Source of the DNA: Phormidium ambiguum IAM M-71
GTDB lineage: Bacteria; Cyanobacteriota; Cyanobacteriia; Cyanobacteriales; Aerosakkonemataceae
Assembly (NCBI RefSeq): GCF_001904725.1
Contig: NZ_MRCE01000002.1
Span: 186,001-250,000 of the forward strand
Length of the DNA: 64,000 nt
Reading direction: 5' to 3'
Shown here: one piece after another, positions 33,716 to 42,184 of the stretch
Layout of the letters: the number at the start of each line of letters is the position of its first letter
Position numbering within the stretch: the stretch's first letter is position 1
Position numbers and translations under genes: made by a program
The notes under the pieces: model-generated
The model's database searches: none
What the model was told of the DNA's origin: nothing
Seen by the model: the letters and a program-made list of their open reading frames with translations, nothing else

Positions 33716-33735
33716 ATATAGCTATTTAGTTATAT
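33716..33735 (-). promoter_or_regulatory. Candidate operator of the Hdr-like operon
   Basis: ATATAGCTATTTAGTTATAT is a 20-bp palindrome with 9-bp arms (one mismatch) about 57 bp upstream of the first hdr ATG. AT-rich dyads of this size are bound by ArsR-type repressors, the kind that control sulfur-oxidation genes in other bacteria. The whole gap is AT-rich, so chance is a serious alternative. No arsR-like gene is in the window. Confidence 0.3.
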
Positions 33736-33929
33736 TGTCAATTAAAATTTATGCTTTTTTTTGAGAAATAACTAAGCAAAAATACTCAATATTTTTCTTA
33801 ATAAGTGTTTAGTTGCATAATTATCCGATTAAAATTTAAGTGTCCATTTACAAAGGGACTTTCTAATTTAGTCAATTTACTACTAGAGTGAAAACATCTG
33901 CACTTGGACTTTTCAGACAAGGGACACAA

Positions 33930-35135
33930 ATGGATACAAAAGCTTTTAAACGCTCACTACAGCAATCAGAAAACTACCATCGTAAAGGATTTGGTCATCA
34001 GGAAGAAGTCGCTGGAGTTCTGAAATCTGAGTATGAAAGCAGTCTGATTCAGCAAATCCGCGAAAATAACTACACCTTGGAAAAAGGAGATGTCACCATC
34101 AGGCTAGCAGAGGCATTTGGTTTTTGCTGGGGTGTAGAACGTGCGGTAGCAATGGCTTATGAAACTCGTCAGCATTTCCCAACAGAGCGAATTTGGATTA
34201 CTAATGAAATTATTCACAATCCTTCCGTAAATCACAGATTACGGGAAATGCAGGTAGAATTTATTCCTGTAGAAAAGGGTGAAAAAGACTTTTCTGGTGT
34301 GGGTGTGGGTGATGTGGTAATTTTACCCGCCTTTGGTGCTAGCGTCCAAGAAATGCAATTGCTTTCGGAAAAAAAATGCACAATTGTTGATACGACTTGT
34401 CCTTGGGTGTCGAAAGTTTGGAACACTGTTGAAAAGCACAAGAAAAGGAGTTACACCTCAATTATTCATGGCAAGTATAACCACGAAGAGACGATCGCAA
34501 CTAGTTCTTTTGCCGATAAGTATTTGATTGTCTTGAATATGGAACAAGCCGAATATGTAGCGAATTATATCCTCAATGGTGGCGATCGAGAGGAATTCTT
34601 AGCTAAATTCAAACGTGCTTATTCTCAAGGTTTCGATCCCGATCGAGATTTAGAATGTATTGGTATTGCTAACCAAACTACCATGCTCAAAAGTGAAACC
34701 GAGCAAATTGGGAAATTGTTTGAACATACAATGATGAAAAAGTATGGGCCCGATCGGTTAAATGAGCATTTCCAAAGCTTTAATACCATTTGTGATGCTA
34801 CTCAAGAACGCCAAGATGCGATGTTCAAATTAGTGGATGAAAAATTGGATTTAATGGTAGTAATTGGTGGTTATAATTCTTCCAACACTACGCATTTACA
34901 AGAAATAGCCATTGATAGAAAAATTCCTTCTTATCATATCGATTGCGCTGAAAGAATTGGCCCCGGAAATCGGATCGAACATAAGATTTTACACGGCGAT
35001 TTAGAAGTAGTCGAAAATTGGCTACCTGCGGGCAAAATTGTGGTTGGGGTTACGTCTGGTGCTTCTACCCCGGATAAAGTTGTGGAAGATGCGATCGAAA
35101 AAATCTTCCAGTTAAAAGCTGCTGCATTAGTTTAG
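33930..35135 (+). CDS. ispH: 4-hydroxy-3-methylbut-2-enyl diphosphate reductase IspH
   Basis: Iron-sulfur enzyme of the last MEP-pathway step, forming IPP and DMAPP. 401 aa, the cyanobacterial/plant long type. The N-terminus [20 protein letters not shown] is typical, so the ATG at 33930 is used rather than a GTG 14 codons upstream. The three cluster cysteines are in [23 protein letters not shown] and [24 protein letters not shown] and [10 protein letters not shown] are substrate-binding blocks. Divergent from the Hdr-like operon; a strong hairpin follows. Confidence 0.96.
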   Translation: MDTKAFKRSLQQSENYHRKGFGHQEEVAGVLKSEYESSLIQQIRENNYTLEKGDVTIRLAEAFGFCWGVERAVAMAYETRQHFPTERIWITNEIIHNPSVNHRLREMQVEFIPVEKGEKDFSGVGVGDVVILPAFGASVQEMQLLSEKKCTIVDTTCPWVSKVWNTVEKHKKRSYTSIIHGKYNHEETIATSSFADKYLIVLNMEQAEYVANYILNGGDREEFLAKFKRAYSQGFDPDRDLECIGIANQTTMLKSETEQIGKLFEHTMMKKYGPDRLNEHFQSFNTICDATQERQDAMFKLVDEKLDLMVVIGGYNSSNTTHLQEIAIDRKIPSYHIDCAERIGPGNRIEHKILHGDLEVVENWLPAGKIVVGVTSGASTPDKVVEDAIEKIFQLKAAALV

Positions 35136-35188
35136 TTGACACTATCCCCACTAGTCATGTTTGAGATCGTGTCCGGTTGATTACCTAC

Positions 35189-35230
35189 AAACACGGGAGA
35201 GACGTTCCATTCAACGTCTCTCCCGTGTTT
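35189..35230 (+). terminator. 18-bp perfect hairpin after ispH
   Basis: AAACACGGGAGAGACGTT (35189-35206) and its perfect complement (35213-35230) flank a 6-nt loop (CCATTC). It lies between the converging ispH and HPP genes and could end both transcripts. The core GAGACGTT...AACGTCTC is shared with the palindrome after miaB at 47534, so it belongs to a dispersed repeat family. Confidence 0.6.
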
Positions 35231-35262
35231 GCGATCGGGGAAGTTCACTTTTTTGAGTAGGA

Positions 35263-35844
35263 TCAAAGCCAATACCTGGGATACTTTTTCCCTGCTGCTA
35301 AATTATTGAATGCTATTGTACAAAGCAAAATAATAATCGATCCCCCTAATACTGGTGTGAACAAAAAATCCCAAGACGCTCCGCTCATAGTTCCCACCAA
35401 TGCCACCGCACCACCTGGCGGATGTAAGGTTTTAGTTAATTGCATAAGTTTGATAGCGGTTGCAACTGCCAAAGCCATCACCCAGGGAGCAGTTCCAAAG
35501 AAATGAACTAATGTCACACAAACAATTGCTCCGATGCAGTTGCCACCAATTATATTGCGGGGTTGAGCCAGGGGACTATCTGGTATAGCAAACGCGAGTA
35601 CTGCTGTTGCGCCAAATGGAGCCGCAATCAGAGGGTAATTAGTCTGTACAGAAAGATAAGCTAGGGCTGCAATCCCCAAGAAACTGCCGAACCAGGAGTA
35701 TAGCACCTGACGGTAGGAGAATTGGGGTTGGTAGAGCGAACTTCTCACCATTTGTCGCCAGGAATGTTTGAGTACTAGGCGCGATCGTCGATTCAACGAA
35801 TGACGTAAGTACAACCCAGAGCTTGTTTTAGGTAAGGTTCTCAT
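35263..35844 (-). CDS. HPP family membrane protein
   Basis: 193 aa with about four membrane helices (about 50-70, 72-95, 105-130, 155-185) and the defining LHPPGGAVAL motif. HPP proteins of cyanobacteria and chloroplasts have been linked to nitrite transport; here the neighbours (ispH, glbN) do not prove that role. The basic N-terminal ~45 residues precede the first helix and may be partly overcalled. Confidence 0.8.
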   Translation of the reverse strand: MRTLPKTSSGLYLRHSLNRRSRLVLKHSWRQMVRSSLYQPQFSYRQVLYSWFGSFLGIAALAYLSVQTNYPLIAAPFGATAVLAFAIPDSPLAQPRNIIGGNCIGAIVCVTLVHFFGTAPWVMALAVATAIKLMQLTKTLHPPGGAVALVGTMSGASWDFLFTPVLGGSIIILLCTIAFNNLAAGKKYPRYWL

Positions 35845-36125
35845 ATAAAAACTAGGCTTGGTTATGAATTGGGATGCTTCTAGATTGAACTTATGTCAGG
35901 ATACCTTAACAACTAAGCAATTTGATCGCTAAATGGTAGTTTTTGCTACAGATTTTCTTATTGAATCTATTCGAGTTGGTTTTGTTAATTTATTTAATGA
36001 AATTGAGCGATCGTACTCTGAATTTTGTAAAAATAAATACAGAATTTTTTTGTTACTTCTCTCTGACTCGCTAGAGGAGGAGTATTGCCCGCGATTTTCA
36101 TGGATTTAAGATGGAGACAGAGACT

Positions 36126-36374
36126 ATGGCTTTTCAAACGATCGATCCAGTTTGCTTATCAATACCCGCTATAGAAAGTGCGATCGCTTCCGGCTGGAAG
36201 CCAGTTTGCCACATCACTTACAACCGCGACGCTTGGGTTAAGTTAATCCAACCTCCCAGCGAATATAGTTTTGACGAAGCTAAATTACTCTGTCAGGAAT
36301 CTCCAGACACTTGGGTTGCCTGGGTACCGGATCATGGTGAAATCATTCTGGATAAAAGTCAGTTTTATTGTTGA
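36126..36374 (+). CDS. Small conserved hypothetical protein
   Basis: 82-aa soluble protein (MAFQTIDPVCLSIPAIESAI..., then PPSEYSFDEAKLLCQESPDTWVAWVPDHGE). The start at 36126 is chosen because GGAGA lies 8 nt upstream; the frame also opens five codons earlier. Two Trp-containing blocks and ordinary codon use support a real gene. No domain recognised. Confidence 0.5.
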   Translation: MAFQTIDPVCLSIPAIESAIASGWKPVCHITYNRDAWVKLIQPPSEYSFDEAKLLCQESPDTWVAWVPDHGEIILDKSQFYC

Positions 36375-36568
36375 TTATTAGTTCCCAAAGCCATGCCTCA
36401 GCAGCGTAGCTGCTGCTAAACTGCAACACATTTAAATTTAATATTTAGGCTGATGGGGCGATGGAGGAATGGGGAAATTTTGCTGGAAACGGCAGAAATA
36501 GACAATTTTAAGTACGCTTTAGCTTACTAAATATTTCGTACAATGCCTTGATATACATAGTATTTAAC

Positions 36569-36716
36569 TAGGACTTACGCAAGTGTCATACTTGAATCGA
36601 GTAGTAGGCTACGTCAGAAGCTCAAACCCTTAATTTGTCGATCGTGTAGCGTGCCGTAGGCGTATCGGATATTAGCTCTGACGCACCTTACTAATTAGTT
36701 CAGTTGCGTAAGTCCT
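36569..36716. repeat. MITE-like element with perfect 13-bp ends
   Basis: About 148 bp bounded by AGGACTTACGCAA (36570-36582) and its perfect complement TTGCGTAAGTCCT (36704-36716). The interior is non-coding and includes GTAGCGTGCCGTAGGCGTAT. No transposase frame and no obvious target duplication. Copies of the left end occur at 13244 and 14180. It abuts the 3' end of glbN. The rest of the 36375-36728 gap holds only a short CAGCAGCGTAGCTGCTG palindrome near 36400. Confidence 0.75.
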
Positions 36717-36728
36717 GTTGCACTAGGA

Positions 36729-37103
36729 CTACTGATTTAAGACATCTCTTTTGTGTTGGGGTGCAGCTGCGACCGCCGCAACTTCAGCAAGCAGATCTTC
36801 AGGAACTCCCATTTCTTTTAAAGTTTCCATCAAATCTTCCGCCACTGCATCAAAATGTTCGCTGTTTAAGCCTTGCTTTTCCACCAACTCTTTGTGAGCT
36901 TCCCGCATATAGCGACCATCATATTTATCAGTTCCTCCAAAAGCATAAGTAAGAAAAGCTTTCTGGTGTGCTCGTTGCTTCACCATATCGACATCAGCAA
37001 AGAAGTGCTTGATGCGATCGTCTTGCAATACTCTTTGGTAGAATTTGTCCACAGCTAAGTCAACTGCTGCTGCACCACCAAGTTTTTCAAATAAAGTCGT
37101 CAT
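36729..37103 (-). CDS. glbN: Group I truncated hemoglobin GlbN
   Basis: 124-aa heme protein. From the ATG at 37103 (AGGAG upstream, spacing about 6) the key residues fall at the numbers of the Synechocystis globin: His46 (distal, in RAHQKAFLTYAFGG), His70 (proximal, in MREAHKEL) and His117 (in PQHKRD), the residue that bonds covalently to the heme vinyl. Cyanobacterial GlbN protects against nitric oxide and other reactive nitrogen. The upstream FNR-type box, identical to that of hcp, supports such a role here. The frame is open 13 codons further upstream without homology. Confidence 0.95.
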   Translation of the reverse strand: MTTLFEKLGGAAAVDLAVDKFYQRVLQDDRIKHFFADVDMVKQRAHQKAFLTYAFGGTDKYDGRYMREAHKELVEKQGLNSEHFDAVAEDLMETLKEMGVPEDLLAEVAAVAAAPQHKRDVLNQ

Positions 37104-37187
37104 AATTCTCCTGATTAATATTGAACAACATTCGCCAAACAATTTTCACTTTACGGATGAACTTGTCCTGTTAACTCAATACTTTTC

Positions 37188-37229
37188 AGCTTAGCTGAAT
37201 AATATTTTAAACTCTTTGACTTAAATCAA
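37188..37229 (-). promoter_or_regulatory. FNR-type class II promoter of glbN (box 37216-37229)
   Basis: TTGACTTAAATCAA is the exact reverse complement of the box in front of hcp. On the glbN strand a TAN3T -10 element (TAAGCT, 37193-37188) lies exactly 22 nt after it, the same spacing as at hcp, so the box is at about -41.5 from a start near 37181. The predicted leader is about 78 nt. Regulator: most likely the Crp-family protein of 21564-22268. Confidence 0.72.
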
Positions 37230-37357
37230 AACAGAGCTTGAAGAATCATTAATTTTGCTTTTTGTAAATAAAAAAATCCCCAAAAGTAGAGATGTTGTAT
37301 ACCACAGAAAAAAGTTATTATGTTATTCTGCGATTCCTCGATCGCCAACTTTTTTCC

Positions 37358-37394
37358 ATTGGAAATAGCAGCGTTATCATCAAATTTTTCTTTG
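37358..37394 (-). pseudogene. Duplicated fragment of the mscS 3' end
   Basis: About 37 bp here match 38564-38600, the coding end of mscS, with one mismatch; translated, it reads EKFDDNAAISNG against EKFHDNAAISNG. The copy is on the same strand as mscS, upstream of the glbN promoter box. A MITE copy and the Rpn-type nuclease gene lie between the two copies, which suggests that they inserted into, or were captured beside, the original mscS end. The surrounding 37230-37571 stretch has no gene. Confidence 0.65.
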
Positions 37395-37571
37395 CTAACG
37401 AACGCACCATCTCACCAGATTTAACATCGCTGCATAATTCCTGAATAAGTTTAACTTTTACATAATATTTGAATGTAGCGATGAGCTTGATTAATCAGCT
37501 ATATTCGTATCAATAGATTTACATTGATTCACCATTCACCCCATGACAGGATTTGAAGAAAGAATGTTGTT

Positions 37572-37675
37572 ATACCAATTCTCTGTAACTTTGCGCTTAA
37601 TCATAGCCCCTCCCCGTTGACGGGGAGGGGTTTGGGGTGGGGTTCATTCAGCGCATCTTCTTAGAGAATTGGTAT
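37572..37675. repeat. MITE-like element, copy C
   Basis: 104 bp with ends ATACCAATTCTCT and AGAGAATTGGTAT (perfect 13-bp inverted repeat). The interior has CCCCTCCCCGTTGACGGGGA, then GTTTGGGGTGGGGTT. Copy A at 12435 shares the interior, and a half copy lies at 61154. Located 58 bp before the Rpn nuclease gene. Confidence 0.82.
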
Positions 37676-37733
37676 TACCGCCAAACAACTAAAATACTAA
37701 AATTCCCCCTCAACACCAAAAAGCAAAACCAAC

Positions 37734-38540
37734 GTGAAAACCGATTCCATATTCTACCGCTTATTCAAAACCTTCCCCCGCATCTTTTTTGAATTAATCG
37801 GACAACCAAACATCGATATCAACACTTATCAATTCGTCTCAGTTGAAATCAAACAAACCGCCTTCCGAATAGATGGCGTATTCATCCCCGTTCCCAACAC
37901 CAACGCAGAAACAGTATATTTCACAGAAGTCCAATTCCAACCAGATACAACATTTTACCGCCGCTTATTCTCCGAAATCTTCCTTTATCTCCGCCAAAAC
38001 GAAACCGTAAATTTTTGGCGTGCGGTAGTAGTTTATCCCACTCGCAGTATAGAAACAGCTGACACAATACCATATCAAAGTTTGCTTTCCACTCCCCAAG
38101 TACAACGCATCTATTTAGATGAATTAGGAGAAGCAGCAAACAACTCTTTCGGATTGAGAATTGTACAATTAATAATTGAAAGGGAGGAAACAGCAGTTAC
38201 CAGCGCCAGGGAATTAATCTCTCAAGCGCGAGAACAAATTACAGATGCCACAACCAAGCGAGAAATTCTAGAATTAATAGAAACAATCTTAGTTTACAAA
38301 TTCACTCAATTAAGCAGGGAGGAAATCCGCCAAATGTTTAACTTTACCGAAACCGAATTTAAACAAACAAGAATCTATCAAAGCATTAAGGAAGAAGGCG
38401 TAGAGGAAGGAGAAATGATAGCTAAATTCGCAGCAGTTCCGCGCTTACTAGCTTTGGGTTTAACTGTAGAACAAATCGCCCAAGCACTTGAATTAACTGT
38501 GGAACAAGTGCAGCAAGCAACTGAGAATCAAACTAACTAA
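37734..38540 (+). CDS. Rpn / DUF2887 family PD-(D/E)XK nuclease-like protein
   Basis: 268 aa with GTG start (KTDSIFYRLFKTFPRIFFEL is the usual family beginning). The nuclease core is in the first ~150 residues: FRIDGVFIP supplies the Asp and VYFTEVQFQPD the E-x-Q variant of the active site. The C-terminal half is helical with LLALGLTVEQIAQALELTVE, a repeat seen in many members. Related Rpn proteins promote DNA recombination. Abundant in cyanobacteria and often mobile; here flanked by a MITE and a duplicated mscS fragment. Confidence 0.82.
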   Translation: MKTDSIFYRLFKTFPRIFFELIGQPNIDINTYQFVSVEIKQTAFRIDGVFIPVPNTNAETVYFTEVQFQPDTTFYRRLFSEIFLYLRQNETVNFWRAVVVYPTRSIETADTIPYQSLLSTPQVQRIYLDELGEAANNSFGLRIVQLIIEREETAVTSARELISQAREQITDATTKREILELIETILVYKFTQLSREEIRQMFNFTETEFKQTRIYQSIKEEGVEEGEMIAKFAAVPRLLALGLTVEQIAQALELTVEQVQQATENQTN

Positions 38541-38544
38541 TGGT

Positions 38545-39444
38545 TCACTCGTCAGCTTTTCTCCCATTGGAAATAGCAGCGTTATCATGAAATTTTTCTT
38601 GGTCATAATAATAAAGCGTGCGAATAGGATAGGGAATGTTAATCCCTGCTCGATCGCACGCTTCTTTTAAGGCAATTATTACTTTAGTTCTAGTACGACG
38701 AACGTGGATTTTTTGCGGTAAAGTCCAATAACGCACGACAAAATCGATCGAACTTTCCCCAAAACCTAATCCATCTACTTCTGGTTTTGGTTCTGCTAAA
38801 ACACCTTCAATTTCTAATACAGCTTGTAGCAAAGTATCTACAGTTAAACGTAAATCAGTATTATAATCAACGCCTATTGCTAAATCTGTGCGTCGCTGAC
38901 GTTGGGCGGTTAATACTTGTACTGGATTAGTAAATAAAATGGCATTCGGGATGACAACTATTTCCCCTTGATAAGTAACAATTTGTGTAGAACGAATGGC
39001 AATATCTTGTACTGTCCCCTCATAATCGTCAACGATTATTTGATCGCCAATCCGAAAAGGTTCTTGCAATAAGAGTAATATTCCAGCTAAAAAGTTTTTG
39101 AATATATCTTGAAAAGCAAAACCAAAAGCAACGGAACTTAACCCTAATAACCCAATTAAATCTCCTAAACGTAAATCGGGAAAAGCTATAACACAGGCAA
39201 CAAGAATGCCAATTGCCCAAACGGTAACATAGCTGGTTTGAATTAAGAGCGATCGCAAAGATAAACTCTTAATAGCACGTCCTACAATTCTGCTTACTAT
39301 CTGTCTAACTAAATTAGCAACGTAGCCAGTTAAAAAAACAACAATAATTGCTGTTAAAAAAGCGGGAAACCATTCTATTGTATTACCAATTAATGTTAAA
39401 AGGCTCTTTTTCACTTGTTGATACAAAGCATTCATAAACACCAA
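38545..39444 (-). CDS. mscS: Small mechanosensitive channel MscS family
   Basis: 299 aa. Three membrane helices (about 20-45, 65-90, 95-120); the pore helix is GLSSVAFGFAFQDIFKNFLAG, followed by the beta domain LLLQEPFRIGDQIIVDDYEG and VVIPNAILFTNPVQV. It opens under membrane tension and protects against osmotic downshock. Convergent with the Rpn gene, only 4 bp between stops. The last ~12 codons are duplicated at 37358-37394. The start could be three codons later. Confidence 0.92.
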   Translation of the reverse strand: MVFMNALYQQVKKSLLTLIGNTIEWFPAFLTAIIVVFLTGYVANLVRQIVSRIVGRAIKSLSLRSLLIQTSYVTVWAIGILVACVIAFPDLRLGDLIGLLGLSSVAFGFAFQDIFKNFLAGILLLLQEPFRIGDQIIVDDYEGTVQDIAIRSTQIVTYQGEIVVIPNAILFTNPVQVLTAQRQRRTDLAIGVDYNTDLRLTVDTLLQAVLEIEGVLAEPKPEVDGLGFGESSIDFVVRYWTLPQKIHVRRTRTKVIIALKEACDRAGINIPYPIRTLYYYDQEKFHDNAAISNGRKADE

Positions 39445-39605
39445 AAATTTACTGTTTTCCGAAAAAAAGAACGTAGTTAGGTTATTTTATTCATGATATT
39501 GCTTGTTTGTCATACCTCTAAAGATACTTTATTAGCTACAATTACTTAATCGACAACAAAACAAAGTTAAATCTAATCAATTTCAGCTTATCTTACTTAC
39601 GAAAG

Positions 39606-41039
39606 ATGACAACAATTACTAAACCCACAATTCGTAAAGCTTGGGCAAATGCTATTTCCCAACCAGCACAAGAATTTCCCTTAACTCCCTTGCCAATTAT
39701 TGCCGGAAAAATTCCCACAGGTTTGCGTGGTACACTCTATCGTAATGGCCCTGCTAGATTGGAGCGTGGTGGGCAAAAAGTTGGGCATTGGTTTGATGGT
39801 GATGGCGCAATTCTTGCTGTAAAATTTAGCGATAATGGCGCTACGGGAATTTATCGCTATGTGCAAACTTCTGGATATATAGCAGAATCAAAAGCAAATA
39901 AATACCTATATCCTAATTATGGCATGACTGCACCTGGGCTTTTTTGGAATCAATGGATTAGACCAGTTAAAAATGCTGCTAATACTTCAGTTTTAGCACT
40001 ACCAAATAAACTTTTAGCACTTTGGGAAGGCGGAAAACCTCATGCTTTAGATTTAGAAACTTTGCAAACTCAAGGATTAGATGATTTATCTGTTTTAGGT
40101 GATAAGCTAACTTTTTCTGCTCATCCGAAATGTGATGCTAAAACGGGAGAAATTTTTAACTTTGGAGTGACTGCGGGAAAGAATTCAACCCTGAATCTTT
40201 ATAAGAGTGATTCTACGGGAAAGATTCTGCAAAAGTCCAGTTTTATTGTGGATGGACTGCCTTTAATTCATGATTTTGTCATGGCAGGTAAATATTTAAT
40301 ATTTTTTATTCCACCAGTGCGAGTAAATTTAGTAAAAGCACTTTTTGGATTGCAGAGTTTCAGCGATGCAATGGAATGGAAACCGCAGTTAGGAACTCAG
40401 GTTTTAGTTTTCGATCGCACAACCCTATCCCTAGTAAGTAAAAGCGAAACTGAATCTTGGTATCAATGGCATTTTAGCAATGGATATGTAGATAATAACG
40501 GAGAAATTGTCATTGATTTCTTTCGCTATAAAGATTTTCAAACTAATCAACGTCTCAAACATTTCCCAACAGGAGAACTGCCAATTCCTGCTAAATCAAC
40601 TTTATCGCAAGTGCGTCTCGATCCTGAAAGTGCAAAAGTAAAATCAAGTGAAGAATTGCTCGATCGAGATGGTGAATTTCCTATTGTTCCTCAAGAAAAT
40701 GTCGGACAATTTTCTCGCTATACTTTCATGTCTTTACATGGCAAAAACTCTGATACTACTAGAGAAATATATAGTACGATCGCACGTTTCGATCACCAAA
40801 CAAACACCCTAAAAGAAGCAAACTTAGGCGAAAATCATTATCCCACAGAACCAATTTATGCCCCAGATTTCCTAAATACTAATCAATCTTGGGTGTTAAC
40901 AGTCGTCTATGATGGCAACAAAAATCAAAGCGAAGTTTGGGTATTTGATAGCGAAAGATTAGACGATGAACCTGTGTGTAAATTAGGATTACCTAGCGTC
41001 GTACCGATGGGATTTCATGGCACTTGGAAAGCAGGGTAA
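39606..41039 (+). CDS. Carotenoid oxygenase (apocarotenoid cleavage)
   Basis: 477 aa non-heme iron enzyme of the RPE65/CCD family. The four iron-ligand histidines lie in SAHPKCD, LIHDFV, WHFSNGY and GFHGTW. YRNGPARLERGG and HWFDGDGAI near the N-terminus are family blocks. Size and sequence style resemble the cyanobacterial apocarotenoid-15,15'-oxygenase that makes retinal from apocarotenals, but the substrate is not certain. Own promoter region; divergent from mscS. Confidence 0.9.
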   Translation: MTTITKPTIRKAWANAISQPAQEFPLTPLPIIAGKIPTGLRGTLYRNGPARLERGGQKVGHWFDGDGAILAVKFSDNGATGIYRYVQTSGYIAESKANKYLYPNYGMTAPGLFWNQWIRPVKNAANTSVLALPNKLLALWEGGKPHALDLETLQTQGLDDLSVLGDKLTFSAHPKCDAKTGEIFNFGVTAGKNSTLNLYKSDSTGKILQKSSFIVDGLPLIHDFVMAGKYLIFFIPPVRVNLVKALFGLQSFSDAMEWKPQLGTQVLVFDRTTLSLVSKSETESWYQWHFSNGYVDNNGEIVIDFFRYKDFQTNQRLKHFPTGELPIPAKSTLSQVRLDPESAKVKSSEELLDRDGEFPIVPQENVGQFSRYTFMSLHGKNSDTTREIYSTIARFDHQTNTLKEANLGENHYPTEPIYAPDFLNTNQSWVLTVVYDGNKNQSEVWVFDSERLDDEPVCKLGLPSVVPMGFHGTWKAG

Positions 41040-41082
41040 TGGTGACTAGGTACTGGGGACTGGGAAAGAGTATTTTTCATTC

Positions 41083-41150
41083 TTCATCTGCGTACCCTAC
41101 GGGAAGGCTGCGCCTATATCTGCGTTTATCTGCATTCATCTGCGTTAAAA
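41083..41150. repeat. ATCTGCGT-type dispersed repeat
   Basis: TCATCTGCGTACCCTACGG, then AAGGCTGCGCCTATATCTGC, then three more short ATCTGCGT units. A near copy follows miaB at 47567-47609 (TCATCTGCGTCCCCTACGG). Non-coding, between the carotenoid oxygenase and the MDR gene. Confidence 0.6.
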
Positions 41151-41158
41151 ATTCAACA

Positions 41159-42184
41159 TTACTCGAATTTCAGACAAATTTTACCAAAGTGCGCCCCACT
41201 TGCTAAATATTCTAAAGCTTCCCTTGCCTCTGTAAAGTGAAAAGTGCGATCGACAATTGGTTTAATTCCATGAAATGCGATCGCCTTATTCATTTGTTCA
41301 AACATCTCACGGGAACCAACATAAACCCCTTGAACAGTAACAGCTTTATTCAAAATAGGTAAAGGATTAACTTCCGCCGTGTTCCCCGTGAGAACTCCAA
41401 TTAAACTAATATATCCACCCACAGAAACAGCGCGAAAAGATTTAGGTAAAGTTCCTGCACCTCCGACTTCTACAACATAGTCAACACCTTCACCATTTGT
41501 TAATTGATAAACCTGTTCTTCCCAATTAGGATTTGTTTTATAATTAATCCCATCAGTTGCACCTAATTTCATTGCTTTTTCCAACTTTTCATCACTGCTG
41601 GAAATGATAATTACTCGCGCACCAGACATTTTCGCAAACTGCAAAGCGAACAGAGAAACACCACCAGTACCTTGCAAAAGTACAGTGTCTCCTGCTTGCA
41701 AATTACCGCCAGTTATTAAAGCATTCCAAGCGGTAACAGCAGCACAAGGTAAAGTAGCAGCTTCGATATCGGAAAGATGTTGCGGAACTGGAATTATTCC
41801 ATTTTCATCTAACACAATGTATTCGGTTAATACACCATCTACAGGACTACCTAAAGTTGAGCGAAATACTTCTTTTGAAGGTTTTCCAGCTAACCATTTT
41901 TGAAAGAAGATACTAGCAACTCTTTCGCCTACTTTAACTCGCGTTACTCCCTCGCCAACAGCAACTATTTCACCTACGCCATCGGAAAGGGGAATTAAGG
42001 GTAATTTTTGTTTGGGATTATAACGACCTTGCACTACCATTAAATCTCGATAGTTTAGGGATGCGGCGCTTAATTTTAGTAAGACTTGTCCTATACTAGG
42101 AGTGGGAATTTGGCGATCGCACAACCGCAAACAATCTAACCCGAAGCTATTTTGTATCTCTATTACTTTCATTTTTTCCGCCAT
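41159..42184 (-). CDS. Zinc-free MDR family NAD(P)-dependent oxidoreductase (quinone reductase-like)
   Basis: 341 aa. N-terminal GroES-like domain (LLKLSAASLNYRDLMVVQGR, DGVGEIVAVGEGVTRVKVGE), then a Rossmann domain with LLQGTGGVSLFALQFAKMSG, the NAD(P)-binding loop. The zinc-ligand cysteines of alcohol dehydrogenases are missing, so a quinone- or enone-reductase type is likely. Start ATG overlaps the end of the upstream secreted-protein gene by 16 bp, so the two are coupled; a Met at residue 5 would shorten the overlap to 4 bp. Confidence 0.85.
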   Translation of the reverse strand: MAEKMKVIEIQNSFGLDCLRLCDRQIPTPSIGQVLLKLSAASLNYRDLMVVQGRYNPKQKLPLIPLSDGVGEIVAVGEGVTRVKVGERVASIFFQKWLAGKPSKEVFRSTLGSPVDGVLTEYIVLDENGIIPVPQHLSDIEAATLPCAAVTAWNALITGGNLQAGDTVLLQGTGGVSLFALQFAKMSGARVIIISSSDEKLEKAMKLGATDGINYKTNPNWEEQVYQLTNGEGVDYVVEVGGAGTLPKSFRAVSVGGYISLIGVLTGNTAEVNPLPILNKAVTVQGVYVGSREMFEQMNKAIAFHGIKPIVDRTFHFTEAREALEYLASGAHFGKICLKFE

